Of a stretch of 64,000 nt of DNA, positions 1-8,464 are shown one piece after another (position 1 is the first letter of the stretch; every line of letters starts with the position of its first letter). The DNA is taken from NCBI GenBank assembly GCA_017428245.1, contig JAFRRF010000057.1, positions 1 to 64,000 of the forward strand, given 5' to 3'. The notes under the pieces were generated by a model, which had not been told where the DNA came from, did no database searches, and saw only the letters and a program-made list of their open reading frames with translations. Source of the DNA: Bacteroidales bacterium. GTDB lineage: Bacteria; Bacteroidota; Bacteroidia; Bacteroidales; UBA932. A program made the translations under genes and the position numbers.

Positions 1-20
1 AGGATCAAACTCTTCATTGT
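1..20 (-). rRNA. rrs: 16S rRNA, extreme 5' end (partial)
   Basis: Read on the minus strand, the first 20 bases of the window give ACAATGAAGAGTTTGATCCT. This is the start of Bacteroidota 16S rRNA and contains the universal 27F primer site. Aligned to the E. coli 16S 5' end it places mature base 1 near position 20. The gene continues out of the window to the left, and only its first bases are visible. A typical promoter lies about 165 bases upstream, so this is the head of an rRNA operon and not a stray fragment. Confidence 0.9.
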
Positions 21-184
21 ATAATTTTCTATATAACTCAAGTCGGACCCTGCAACTTTCAATTCTTTCCAAAAGAATCAACGCTCTGCTCTTTCTGATT
101 TTAATCGTGTTAAAATCGGTACTTGCTTGTACTTGTTTTCTTCCTATTCTTTCAATGAACTTCCGTCTCTTCCGAAACGGGCTG

Positions 185-216
185 CAAATGTAAAGCGATT
201 TTTCGAATCCACAAAA
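185..216 (-). promoter_or_regulatory. rRNA operon promoter
   Basis: On the minus strand a -33 TTTG (within TTTTG, 212-216) is followed after 19 bases by the -7 box TACATTTG (185-192), which matches the Bacteroides sigma-ABfr consensus TAnnTTTG. A/T tracts just upstream (221-250) resemble an UP element, as expected for a strong rRNA promoter. The 165-base stretch from here to the 16S start is the leader. I see no gene in it. Confidence 0.75.
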
Positions 217-251
217 TTTATTTTCAAAAAATCGCAAAAAGTTTTCTTTTG

Positions 252-3200
252 CTACTTCACTTCCACCCATCCGCCGGGTACCGAGGCGCCGATCGTGTTG
301 TCGTACATCGCCTCGCAGACCGTGGACGGGAGGTAGAAGCGGCCCTTGTAGGTTGCCGTCAGGCGCGTATCCACCACGCAGTAACGGTTGTGCTGCAAGT
401 AGAGATACGAGTACACGCGGTCATCGCGGTAGTCCTGGTAGAAGCCGTCGATGCGGTCGACGTGGATTTCCCAACCCGACGGGAAGATCTGCGTCAACGC
501 CAGGTTGGTGTAGTCGACCGTACCGCTGAGGTTCGTGATGCGGACGTGGGCCACGAAGTCGGTGCCCTGCTCGAGGCTGGTCGGATCGACGGGCGATCCG
601 TCGGGCAGCGTATAGGTGACGTCCAGCTTCAGGCCGTCGGCACGGGCCACTTCCTGTCCCTTGTCCGGCACACCGGTGGAACTGACCACAAGATAGACCG
701 GAGACTTGGCATTGTTGACGACTTCCAGATCGAGGGTCGTACCGTTGCCCGGATCGAGGCTGCCCTGGGCGATGGCCTTCGAGGACTTGAGGACGGCGCT
801 GGTCTGAGGACCCTTGACGCTCACGTTGAGCCCGTCAACCGTGTTCTTGGTCAAGTAGTCGGCTACGGCGCGAAGTGCCCACGAGGTGCTCTGGGTGCTC
901 ATCCAGTGGTCGCGGTCGTTGAGCCAGGTGGCCAGGCGCTCGATGCAGCGGAAGGCGGATGCCTTGTCGCCCACGGCGGTGTGGATCATGGCGGCGATGG
1001 CCTGGACGCGCTCCTCGCTGTCGAATGTCGGCGAGAAGCGGTCGAACGTCTCAGCGCCCGAACGGGTGCTCTGCAGGAGCGTCTTGGCGATGTCCTTCTT
1101 GCCGTCGAGCGCATAGGCGCCGGCCAGCATCAGCGTGCTGGATTCGGGCAGTTTGGCGGCATCTTCGCGCAGGCGGCTCATGGAACCTCTGTCGGGCGTT
1201 CCGGCCAGGGCGAGGACATAGCAGGCATAGGTCCGGTTGCCGGCACTGAAGTTCTTGCTGCCGGCCACCGACTTCACATAGTTCAGGTTCGCTTTCTTCA
1301 GGGCCGCCGGTACGGAATAGCCTGCCTTCTGCGCCTCGATCATGAAATGCGTGGCGTAGATGGTGCCCCAGGTGCTGGCGCCCGCATAGGAAGCCGTTCC
1401 CGGCCAGTAAGTCATACCGCCGCCGGCGATGGCGAAGGAACTCAGCTTGGTGATGGCATCCTTGACGTTCTTCTCCACCTTATCCTTGTCTTCAGGTTTC
1501 AATTCGGTCAGGGCGCCCAGATACAGCTGCGGGAAGACGGCCGAGGTCGTCTGCTCGATGCAACCATGCGGGTAACCGGTGAGGTATTCCATCCGGTATT
1601 CGAGATCGACCGGCGGAATGGTGGAGGCTTCCACGTTCACCTCGTTGGTGCCGGGACGGCCGACCAGGTTGAACGGAATCTTGACCGTCTTGCCACCCTC
1701 GATCAGTTTGACCACGGAGTTGGTCGTGCGGATATTCGGTTCACGCACGTCGATTTCGAGGTCTTCGGCGGAGCTGTCGCCCGCGCCCTTGGCCACGGTG
1801 TGGATCTTGCCGATACCTGCCACGTCGGAGGCTTTCAGCGTGAAGAACACGATTTCTTCGCCGGCCTTGCCCATATGGACGGAAGCCGTACCGGAGCCGG
1901 TCAGCGCACCTTCAGCCTTGACTTCGACCGTGACGTCGCCCACGTTGTCCTTATTGGTAAACACTGTGACAGGAAGCACCACTTCTTCTTCGGTGCCCAT
2001 CACGCGCGGCAGGGTGGCCTTGACCATCACGGGCTTGGTGACCAGGACGTTCTTTTCGGCGGCACCCATCGCGGCTCCGTCGGTGGCGATCACCATGGCG
2101 CGGACGTTGCCGATGTACTGCGGAATCGTGACGGTATGCTTCGCGGTACCCTTGGCCTTCACCGTAAACGGACCCATGAAGAGAGAGACGGGCTTGAAGC
2201 GTTCGGCCTTCGTGTTGGGAGACACGGGCGCGTCGCCTTCACCGTCGCCGCCGATGGCGAAGAGCTGCTCCATGCGGGCACCATAGGCACCGATAATCAG
2301 GTCGTAGAGATCCCAGGTGCGGACACCGAGGGCTTCGGTCGCATAGAAGCTGTTCCAAGGGTTGGGCGTCTTGAAGCGCGTGAGACTCAGCAGGCCTTCG
2401 TCGACGATGGCCACCACATAACTCATCGGACGGCCGTCCTGCTCGCGGACCGTGAAGGAAACTTCCTTCTCAGGCCGGATTTCATCGGCGATGTCGATAA
2501 CCGGATGCAAATGCGTACCTGCTTCCTCGACGAGGATGCGCTGGACGCCGAACATCCGGATCGGCGCGTCGTTGTCGGCATTGTTGTAGGGCTGGATGAG
2601 CGACACCGTAGCGTACACGTTCGGCGCCATGCCGGCCTCGATGGGGATGGAAATGTCGGTATTCTCGCCCTTGCAGTCGACCCACCAGGTCTTGAGCACG
2701 CGTTCTCCCTTTTCGATGGAGACCAGGGCGCGGGCGCCGGAGGTCGAAGGGATGGTCAGCGTAGCGGTCTCGCCGATGGCGAACTTGTCTTTGTTGACCG
2801 ACATGGGCAGGCGGACGGCCGCGTCGGAATTGCCTTCGTTGGTACGTTCGTAGCTGTTGCGGACCTCCGTTACGGCCGAAGTGGCATGACCGCCGACAGG
2901 ATCGACGACGCGGATGAAGTAGTAGCCGCTTTCTTCCTTCGACAGGTTAAGCGAAAAATCACCGGCTCCATTCGTCAGGTTGACGCTCAACTCCTGGAAA
3001 GGCTTATTGTAGGAATCCTTCGCATAGGAGGCCAGCCCCTCGTAGGAGGAACTCCACCACCAGCTCCAGCCCATCTTGTAGATTTCGACATTCACCTTGA
3101 CGGGCTTGCGGACGGCGTTGCCCTTGTAATCCACGGCGGCCAGTTTGAAGGTATGGATCTTGCCCTTGTCGAGATAGGCATCGCCCCAGCGGTCTTCCGT

Positions 3201-5582
3201 CTCGGGAACGTTGAGACCTATATAAGTATTATACAGGGAGACCGTGGTCGTATAATGGTCGATGCTGAAGTCACCGCCCTTTTCGAAAACGCGGGTGGTG
3301 AAACGGCCCGTGACCATGCCCGGAACGGCATCCGATTCGCGGATTCCCGTCACGAACGAAACCTTGCCTTCTCCGTTCGTCTTGCCCTTGTAGAGCTGGA
3401 GGCTCTGCTGGCTGAAACTGCGGGAACGGTCTTCGAACACATAGTCCTTGTAGTTGTCGAAGCGGGTGCGGCCATTGTAGAAGTCCACATCGACGCGGAC
3501 TTCGAGATCCTTGGCCGGGTTGCCCACCAGCCAGCGGGCGGCGATGTCGGCACGGATGTCGTCGGCCGGAAGGACGGGCTTATCGTTGAGCTTGAGGTCG
3601 ATTACGATGTTGTTGGGCTTGACGGTCTCGATCTTGACCGTCTTGTACCAGGTCTGGCCGCCGGCCGTCACGGCTACTTCCCAGTTGCCTGTCGGGGCAT
3701 CGGGAGAAGTGGTGAAGTTGAAGGCGTACATGCCGTCGAAGCCCTTGTTGTTCACCAGGGTGCTGATGACCTGGCCCTGCGGATTGCTCAAGGTGGCCGT
3801 TACCGGATGATTGGCGGGCAGGACACCCTCGTCGAGCATCGACACGAAGGTGATGTGGATGTCGTCGCCCGGACGCCAGACGCCGCGCTCACCGAAGATG
3901 AAGCCTTTCTGGCCCTTTCGCGAGGCATTGCCGTCGACTTCGAAGCTGCTCATCGAAACGGCGCTGCCCCGGTTCATCGACAGATAGGACTTGTCGTTGC
4001 CCTTGCTCACGATGATGGTCTGCACGTCGTCGTCGGGTACGGAACAGGCGAATTTGCCGCCCGAAGAGGTTGTCCCCTCACCCACCACCTGGTTGACGGA
4101 GTTGTAGAGGGTAACCTTGGCGCCGTTCACCGGCTGAGCCGAAAGGATATCGGTCACGAACACCGTATAATCACCCTTGTCCGATCCCTTGGCGATGGCC
4201 GACAGATCGGAAACCAGTACGTTGAGCACGCGGTTCTCGTAGTCCTCATAGCTGCCGAAATAGTAGTCGCTCTCATAGTGGTCTTCGTCGGCGAAGTCGG
4301 CCAGCGGGCCGTCGCCACGGATCTCGAGACGATAGATCGCACCGCGCTCGATCTTGACCAGGTCGGCCAGGTTCAGGCCATAGGTATTGAGATTGCGGAG
4401 CTTGGCCGAATTGGCCTCGCCCAGGACGAGCGTCGTGTCGACGACCGTCCGCGCTACGTTCGAAGTGTAGCAATAGGTATCGTTGAGTTTGTTGCTCTGA
4501 AGGAACTGCAATACGTTGTTGCCGTAGATGCGTTTGACGCGCACGCGCGCCTTGGTATAGTTGATGGCCTGGAAGGCGAGGTTCATGTCGCCCGAAGAAG
4601 GAAGGACAGAGCCCTTGGAAAGGAAGGCCACCATCGGTTCACCGGAAGGAACGGTGAACCAGCGGTCGAAGTCTTCCGCCAGTTTCTGGCCCTTGACGCT
4701 GGTGATGCCTTTGCTGACGGAAAGGAACTGCTTGTCCGTAGCACGGGTCGTCGGAACGATCTTCAGCACGTTTTCGTTGACGATGAACGAAAGTTTTCCC
4801 GCACCGGGCATCGAGACGAGGCTGCCGAAATCCTGCTTGGGAGCGAGGGCGCTGGAGAAGGCCACCTCATAGCCGTAGGGCTCGGCCTTGACTTCACTGT
4901 CGATCACTTCGAACTGGCCTTTGGCCGGCACGTTGAACTTGCGGGAGCCCTCGGCGGCATACTTGGGCCACTTGTAGACAAGTTCCAGCGAGGATCGGCG
5001 CTCGCCGGCGGTGATGTTGCCCACCGTGGCGGTGTGCGTCCGTCCGTCTTCTGAATGGACCCAGGTCACGGGCGCGTCGGCGCCCTTGACGGAGAAGCCG
5101 CTTTCCATATACTTGCCGTCGAGCACGTCGGGCGAGGTGATCTGCAGTTCGATCTGGTAGCGGTCGTCGATATCCGGGTAGCCGGTGAGTTTGCTGTAGT
5201 CGAACAGCAGGATCGGCGCGAGGGTTTTCACTTCGACGGTCTGCCTGCCACCGGAAACGCCGGCGATCTTGCCCACATCGGCCGTAATCTTATAGGTGGT
5301 ATTGTACTCCAGCGGCTGCGTCGGAATGAGGCAGAGCGTCTGGGGATCCACTACTTGAACGTCGAAATCGACTTTCGGAGTGATGGAGACGGCCTTGCGG
5401 GCCGCTTCCAGGGTCTGGTCGTTGTCTTTCATGGAGAAGGCATCGAACAGGTGGAGGGTCACCGGATCGTCGATTCGGATTTCCTTGGAAAAGCTGGCGA
5501 TGCTTTCATTGCCCGACGTGGCGCAGGAGATGGCTGCAAGACCCGCCAGGGCGAAACTCAGGGCAAGAAGGAAACGTTTCAT
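252..5582 (-). CDS. alpha-2-macroglobulin family lipoprotein (YfhM type)
   Basis: A large periplasmic protease-trapping lipoprotein of 1776 residues, in the usual range for Bacteroidota A2M. The N-terminus is a lipoprotein signal (MKRFLLAL..., lipobox ending AAISC). Repeated MG-type beta domains fill the first two thirds. The thioester motif GCIEQ is intact at about residue 1341, so this is the thioester-forming kind that can couple covalently to a captured protease. The alpha-alpha toroid TED domain follows (GGMTYW.., STQSTSWALRA..), then a C-terminal receptor-like domain. It is divergent from pbpC, the same partnership as E. coli yfhM-pbpC, in which the pair is thought to guard and repair the envelope after attack. 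A -7 box TATATTTG lies 43 bases upstream of the ATG on this strand. No stem-loop terminator is evident before the downstream rRNA promoter. Confidence 0.93.
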   Translation of the reverse strand: MKRFLLALSFALAGLAAISCATSGNESIASFSKEIRIDDPVTLHLFDAFSMKDNDQTLEAARKAVSITPKVDFDVQVVDPQTLCLIPTQPLEYNTTYKITADVGKIAGVSGGRQTVEVKTLAPILLFDYSKLTGYPDIDDRYQIELQITSPDVLDGKYMESGFSVKGADAPVTWVHSEDGRTHTATVGNITAGERRSSLELVYKWPKYAAEGSRKFNVPAKGQFEVIDSEVKAEPYGYEVAFSSALAPKQDFGSLVSMPGAGKLSFIVNENVLKIVPTTRATDKQFLSVSKGITSVKGQKLAEDFDRWFTVPSGEPMVAFLSKGSVLPSSGDMNLAFQAINYTKARVRVKRIYGNNVLQFLQSNKLNDTYCYTSNVARTVVDTTLVLGEANSAKLRNLNTYGLNLADLVKIERGAIYRLEIRGDGPLADFADEDHYESDYYFGSYEDYENRVLNVLVSDLSAIAKGSDKGDYTVFVTDILSAQPVNGAKVTLYNSVNQVVGEGTTSSGGKFACSVPDDDVQTIIVSKGNDKSYLSMNRGSAVSMSSFEVDGNASRKGQKGFIFGERGVWRPGDDIHITFVSMLDEGVLPANHPVTATLSNPQGQVISTLVNNKGFDGMYAFNFTTSPDAPTGNWEVAVTAGGQTWYKTVKIETVKPNNIVIDLKLNDKPVLPADDIRADIAARWLVGNPAKDLEVRVDVDFYNGRTRFDNYKDYVFEDRSRSFSQQSLQLYKGKTNGEGKVSFVTGIRESDAVPGMVTGRFTTRVFEKGGDFSIDHYTTTVSLYNTYIGLNVPETEDRWGDAYLDKGKIHTFKLAAVDYKGNAVRKPVKVNVEIYKMGWSWWWSSSYEGLASYAKDSYNKPFQELSVNLTNGAGDFSLNLSKEESGYYFIRVVDPVGGHATSAVTEVRNSYERTNEGNSDAAVRLPMSVNKDKFAIGETATLTIPSTSGARALVSIEKGERVLKTWWVDCKGENTDISIPIEAGMAPNVYATVSLIQPYNNADNDAPIRMFGVQRILVEEAGTHLHPVIDIADEIRPEKEVSFTVREQDGRPMSYVVAIVDEGLLSLTRFKTPNPWNSFYATEALGVRTWDLYDLIIGAYGARMEQLFAIGGDGEGDAPVSPNTKAERFKPVSLFMGPFTVKAKGTAKHTVTIPQYIGNVRAMVIATDGAAMGAAEKNVLVTKPVMVKATLPRVMGTEEEVVLPVTVFTNKDNVGDVTVEVKAEGALTGSGTASVHMGKAGEEIVFFTLKASDVAGIGKIHTVAKGAGDSSAEDLEIDVREPNIRTTNSVVKLIEGGKTVKIPFNLVGRPGTNEVNVEASTIPPVDLEYRMEYLTGYPHGCIEQTTSAVFPQLYLGALTELKPEDKDKVEKNVKDAITKLSSFAIAGGGMTYWPGTASYAGASTWGTIYATHFMIEAQKAGYSVPAALKKANLNYVKSVAGSKNFSAGNRTYACYVLALAGTPDRGSMSRLREDAAKLPESSTLMLAGAYALDGKKDIAKTLLQSTRSGAETFDRFSPTFDSEERVQAIAAMIHTAVGDKASAFRCIERLATWLNDRDHWMSTQSTSWALRAVADYLTKNTVDGLNVSVKGPQTSAVLKSSKAIAQGSLDPGNGTTLDLEVVNNAKSPVYLVVSSTGVPDKGQEVARADGLKLDVTYTLPDGSPVDPTSLEQGTDFVAHVRITNLSGTVDYTNLALTQIFPSGWEIHVDRIDGFYQDYRDDRVYSYLYLQHNRYCVVDTRLTATYKGRFYLPSTVCEAMYDNTIGASVPGGWVEVK

Positions 5583-5607
5583 AGTATGTTCAATAAGGAT
5601 TTTTGCC

Positions 5608-5633
5608 TATTTTTGCTATATAATGCAAATATA
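5608..5633. promoter_or_regulatory. divergent promoter region, A2M / pbpC
   Basis: The short gap between the two divergent genes carries a -7 box for each strand: TATTTTTG on the plus strand (5608-5615) and TATATTTG on the minus strand (5626-5633). Neither has a clean -33 TTTG at the right distance. The plus box lies downstream of the first possible ATG of pbpC (5586), which argues for the later TTG start of that gene. Confidence 0.4.
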
Positions 5634-5642
5634 GGAAATCGT

Positions 5643-7925
5643 TTGGAGAATCGGAAGACTCTTTTGCTGCTTTTTGCCCTGCTCGCAGGCCTGGTTTGCC
5701 TCGTTCTGGCACTCAAGCCGGGACAGTTGTTCGACGATCCGGTCTGTGCCGTCCTGGAGAGCCGCGACGGACAACTGATGGGCGCCCGGATCGCTGCGGA
5801 CGGCCAGTGGCGCTTCCCCGCTTCCGATACGGTTCCCGAAAAATTCGCCCGGGCCATCATCACCTTTGAAGACAAGCGGTTCCGGTATCATCCGGGCGTC
5901 GATCCGCTGGCCATTCTCCGGGCCATCCGCCTCAACATCCTGGGCGGCGAAGTACGTAGCGGCGCCAGCACGCTCACGATGCAGGTCATCCGCCTGAGCC
6001 GCGGCGACAAGCCGCGCACCATTTCCGAAAAACTGATCGAAATGGTTCTGGCTCTGCGGCTGGACGCCTATTGCAGCAAAGATGAAATCCTCGCCCTGTA
6101 CGCCGGCCACGCCCCGTTCGGCGGCAACGTCGTGGGGCTCGAGGCGGCAGCCTGGCGGTACTACGGCCGCAGCGCCGACGACCTTTCCTGGGCCGAGAGC
6201 GCCACACTGGCCGTGCTGCCCAACGCTCCGGCCCTCATCCACCCGGGCCGCTCCCGCGACGCCCTGCTGGCCAAACGGAATTTCCTGCTCGACAAACTCT
6301 GCGCGACGGGCGTGATCGACGAAGTGGAATGTGGACTGGCCAAGGAAGAGCCGCTGCCTGTCAAGCCCTGGCCCCTGCCCGAAATCGCTTACCACTATCT
6401 GGAGACGCTGCGCAAACAGCAGGGCGACAAGCTGTTCGAGAGTTCCCTCGATCTTGGGATGCAGCAACGGGCCGAGGCCATTGTGGCACGGCACGCCGAA
6501 GTGTTCGCCACGAACGAGGTCTATAATGTGGCTGCCGTGATTCTCGACGTGCATACGGGAAAGCCGGTCGTATATATCGGCAATGCGGGGCACGGGTCGG
6601 GCGGCCACGGCGACAATGTCGACGTGGTGCCCTCGCCACGCAGCAGCGGCAGCACGCTCAAACCGCTGCTCTATGCGGCGATGCTCGACGAAGGCGACAT
6701 CCTGCCGGGCACGCTCGTCTCCGACATTCCGTTCCACTACAAGGATTTCACGCCCAACAACTTCAACCATACCTTCGACGGGGCGGTTCCCGCCCGCGAT
6801 GTCATCCGTCGTTCGCTGAACGTTCCTTCGGTACGGATGCTCTATGAATACGGCGTCGAGAAATTCATCGACGTGCTCCAGCGCTGCGGCTTCACCACGA
6901 TCACCCGCGGCGCCGACACCTACGGCCTGTCGCTCATTCTGGGCGGGGCGGAAATCAAGCTGGGCGACCTGGCGGCAGTGTATGCGGCACTGGCACGGGA
7001 GCTCGGCGGCGAGACTGCCGGCGGCCGCAGGGCGGCCACACCCCCGCTTTCCCGCGGTGCCATCTGGTGCACCTTCGATGCCCTGACCGAAGTAAGCCGC
7101 CCCGAAGAAGAGGGCGACTGGCATACCTTCCATTCTTCGCGGACGGTGGCCTGGAAGACAGGTACGAGCTACGGCAACCGCGATGCGTGGAGCGTCGGCG
7201 CCACGCCCGACTACGTGGTAGCCGTCTGGGTAGGCAACTGCGACGGAGAAGGCCGCCCGCTGCTCACGGGCGTCGGCTACGCCGCACCAGTGATGTTCGA
7301 TCTTTTCAGCCTGCTGCCGCCCACCGGATGGTTCGACGAGCCCTCGGATGAGCTGGAAGAAGTCGTCTGCTGCCGCCTCAGCGGCCATCCGGCCACCGAC
7401 CTGTGCGAAACCGATGGACTCGAGACCGTATGGGTGCCCCGCGCCACGCACCGGCCGGACCCCTGCCCCTACCACAAGCTGGTCCACCTGGATCCCGGCC
7501 ACCGCTGGCAGGTCGACAGCGACTGCTGGCCCGTCTCCGAGATCCGGCACGTATCGTGGTTCGTCCTTCCGCCCGCCCAGGAGTGGTATTATATGCGGAC
7601 GCACAGTGACTACCATCCCCTGCCTCCGTTCCATCCCGACTATGCCGGCTCCCGCGGCGCCGGCGCCATCGAAATCATCTATCCGCAGGAGGGGATGTCC
7701 GTCGCCGCTCCCGTCGCGCTCGACGGCAGCAGCCAGGGCGTCATCTTCTCCGCCGCCCACAGCGATCCCGGCGCCACCCTTTTCTGGCACCTCGACGGAG
7801 ATTACCTCGGCGAAACCGCCCACGGCGAACACAAGATCAAGGTCGTCCCCGAAAAAGGCCCCCACACCCTCACCCTCATCGACGCCAACGGCCACATCGC
7901 CTCCGTCCGTTTCACCGCATTATAG
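5643..7925 (+). CDS. pbpC: penicillin-binding protein 1C (bifunctional)
   Basis: A bifunctional class A PBP that polymerises and cross-links peptidoglycan at the inner membrane. After one N-terminal membrane anchor (about residues 5-22) comes the GT51 transglycosylase with the ITFEDKRF..HPG block (about residue 75) and RSGASTLTMQ. The transpeptidase has SGSTLKP (active Ser near 336), RSLN and WKTGTS (about 505). The C-terminal 90 residues look like the BiPBP_C beta domain typical of PBP1C. The start is uncertain. An in-frame ATG at 5586 would sit 3 bases from the start of the divergent gene and upstream of the likely promoter, so I chose the TTG at 5643 (MENRKTLLLL...), which is preceded by AGGAAA. 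It pairs with the A2M gene. Confidence 0.9.
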   Translation: MENRKTLLLLFALLAGLVCLVLALKPGQLFDDPVCAVLESRDGQLMGARIAADGQWRFPASDTVPEKFARAIITFEDKRFRYHPGVDPLAILRAIRLNILGGEVRSGASTLTMQVIRLSRGDKPRTISEKLIEMVLALRLDAYCSKDEILALYAGHAPFGGNVVGLEAAAWRYYGRSADDLSWAESATLAVLPNAPALIHPGRSRDALLAKRNFLLDKLCATGVIDEVECGLAKEEPLPVKPWPLPEIAYHYLETLRKQQGDKLFESSLDLGMQQRAEAIVARHAEVFATNEVYNVAAVILDVHTGKPVVYIGNAGHGSGGHGDNVDVVPSPRSSGSTLKPLLYAAMLDEGDILPGTLVSDIPFHYKDFTPNNFNHTFDGAVPARDVIRRSLNVPSVRMLYEYGVEKFIDVLQRCGFTTITRGADTYGLSLILGGAEIKLGDLAAVYAALARELGGETAGGRRAATPPLSRGAIWCTFDALTEVSRPEEEGDWHTFHSSRTVAWKTGTSYGNRDAWSVGATPDYVVAVWVGNCDGEGRPLLTGVGYAAPVMFDLFSLLPPTGWFDEPSDELEEVVCCRLSGHPATDLCETDGLETVWVPRATHRPDPCPYHKLVHLDPGHRWQVDSDCWPVSEIRHVSWFVLPPAQEWYYMRTHSDYHPLPPFHPDYAGSRGAGAIEIIYPQEGMSVAAPVALDGSSQGVIFSAAHSDPGATLFWHLDGDYLGETAHGEHKIKVVPEKGPHTLTLIDANGHIASVRFTAL

Positions 7926-7952
7926 CCCGGTTCTGACCTTCTTCTCGACTTC

Positions 7953-8105
7953 GTGAGCGAAAAGGCCTTCTACGCTCACCGAACCCCCTTTTTTCGGCCC
8001 TTGGTGAGCAAATCTGGTCTTTCCGCTCACGAAACTCCTGTCAGAATCCCACCGGTGAGCAAAAGTTGGTATTCTGCACACCACACCATTTCTGCCGGTC
8101 GATCC
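7953..8105 (+). repeat. three tandem 51-bp units, each with a GTGAGC/GCTCAC hairpin
   Basis: GTGAGC occurs at 7953, 8004 and 8055, exactly 51 bases apart. In each unit it is followed 15-16 bases later by an inverted partner (CGCTCAC at 7973, GCTCAC at 8025, degenerate GCACAC at 8076). The rest of each unit diverges but keeps CGAAnnCC-like and CCC-rich tracts. Because 51 is a multiple of 3 a reading frame runs through all copies (repeating xSEKAFYAHRT / SKSGLSAHET / SKSWYSAHHT). It has no good start and it runs on into the tRNA, so I treat the units as a non-coding structured repeat. Confidence 0.7.
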
Positions 8106-8167
8106 TGTCTCTCTTTTGAGGTGATTTCAGTCGTTTCAGCCCACGGAGAAGGACAGAATGAAAATAA

Positions 8168-8200
8168 TTTGCAGAATTCGTTGAAAAAGCATTACCTTTG
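8168..8200 (+). promoter_or_regulatory. promoter of tRNA-His
   Basis: TTTG (8168-8171), a 21-base spacer, then TACCTTTG (8193-8200), a full match to the Bacteroides consensus. The tRNA starts 13 bases after the -7 box. Confidence 0.75.
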
Positions 8201-8213
8201 CCGTCCCATAGAT

Positions 8214-8287
8214 GGTGGATGTAGTTCAGCTGGTAGAGCATCGGATTGTGGTTCCGAGTGTCGTGGGTTCGAGTCCCATCATCCACC
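8214..8287 (+). tRNA. tRNA-His (GTG)
   Basis: A full cloverleaf. The acceptor GTGGATG/CATCCAC is preceded by the extra G-1 (8214) that marks tRNA-His and faces the discriminator C (8287). The D arm is GTTCAGCTGGTAGAGC, the anticodon stem-loop is TCGGATTGTGGTTCCGA with anticodon GTG, and the T arm is GTGGGTTCGAGTCCCAT. The CCA end is not encoded. It has its own promoter and is followed by a hairpin terminator. Confidence 0.96.
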
Positions 8288-8292
8288 CAAAA

Positions 8293-8324
8293 AGCGCCGA
8301 GCCTAAACAGGCCCGGCGCTATTT
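8293..8324 (+). terminator. terminator after tRNA-His
   Basis: Stem AGCGCCG (8293-8299) with CGGCGCT (8314-8320), extended inside by GCCT/AGGC, then ATTTGTTG. It is the first hairpin after the tRNA. The T run is imperfect. Confidence 0.65.
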
Positions 8325-8345
8325 GTTGTTGGATGATGGGACTCT

Positions 8346-8369
8346 GGGCGGCCTTAGGCCGCCCTTTTT
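8346..8369 (+). terminator. second, strong intrinsic terminator
   Basis: GGGCGGCC, loop TTA, GGCCGCCC, then TTTTT: a textbook rho-independent terminator. It backs up the weaker hairpin just before it. In reverse it could also help end the convergent DUF4832 transcript. Confidence 0.8.
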
Positions 8370-8387
8370 CTATGCCCCACCCCCTGC

Positions 8388-8438
8388 CCCCTCCCGAGGG
8401 AGGGGCCGCCGCAGAAGCGGCGGGGGCGCCTCCGGCGC
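8388..8438. repeat. GC-rich array of three adjacent hairpins
   Basis: Three perfect short inverted repeats follow one another with almost no spacing: CCCCTCCC/GGGAGGGG (8388-8405), CCGCCGC-AGAA-GCGGCGG (8406-8423) and GCGCC-TCC-GGCGC (8426-8438). It lies in the 3' flank of the DUF4832 lipoprotein gene. The composition is unlike either neighbour, and it looks like a dispersed repetitive or transcript-end element. That it is dispersed is a guess that one window cannot test. Confidence 0.6.
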
Positions 8439-8464
8439 TACTATCTTCAGTTATATGATAATAA

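Noticed and set aside
249-5054. 1601-residue open frame antisense to the A2M gene
   Set aside because: It mirrors a clear 1776-residue A2M gene, is rich in His, Arg, Asp and Val as expected for an antisense frame in GC-rich DNA, and shows no domain, signal or promoter.
7953-8105. CRISPR array
   Set aside because: The period is 51 but the conserved part is only short inverted arms, the units are too few and too diverged, and no cas gene is nearby.
7953-8306. 117-residue plus-strand frame through the 51-bp repeats
   Set aside because: No plausible start or leader, and it runs through the tRNA-His gene. The repeat is better explained as structured DNA or RNA, though a peptide repeat cannot be fully excluded.
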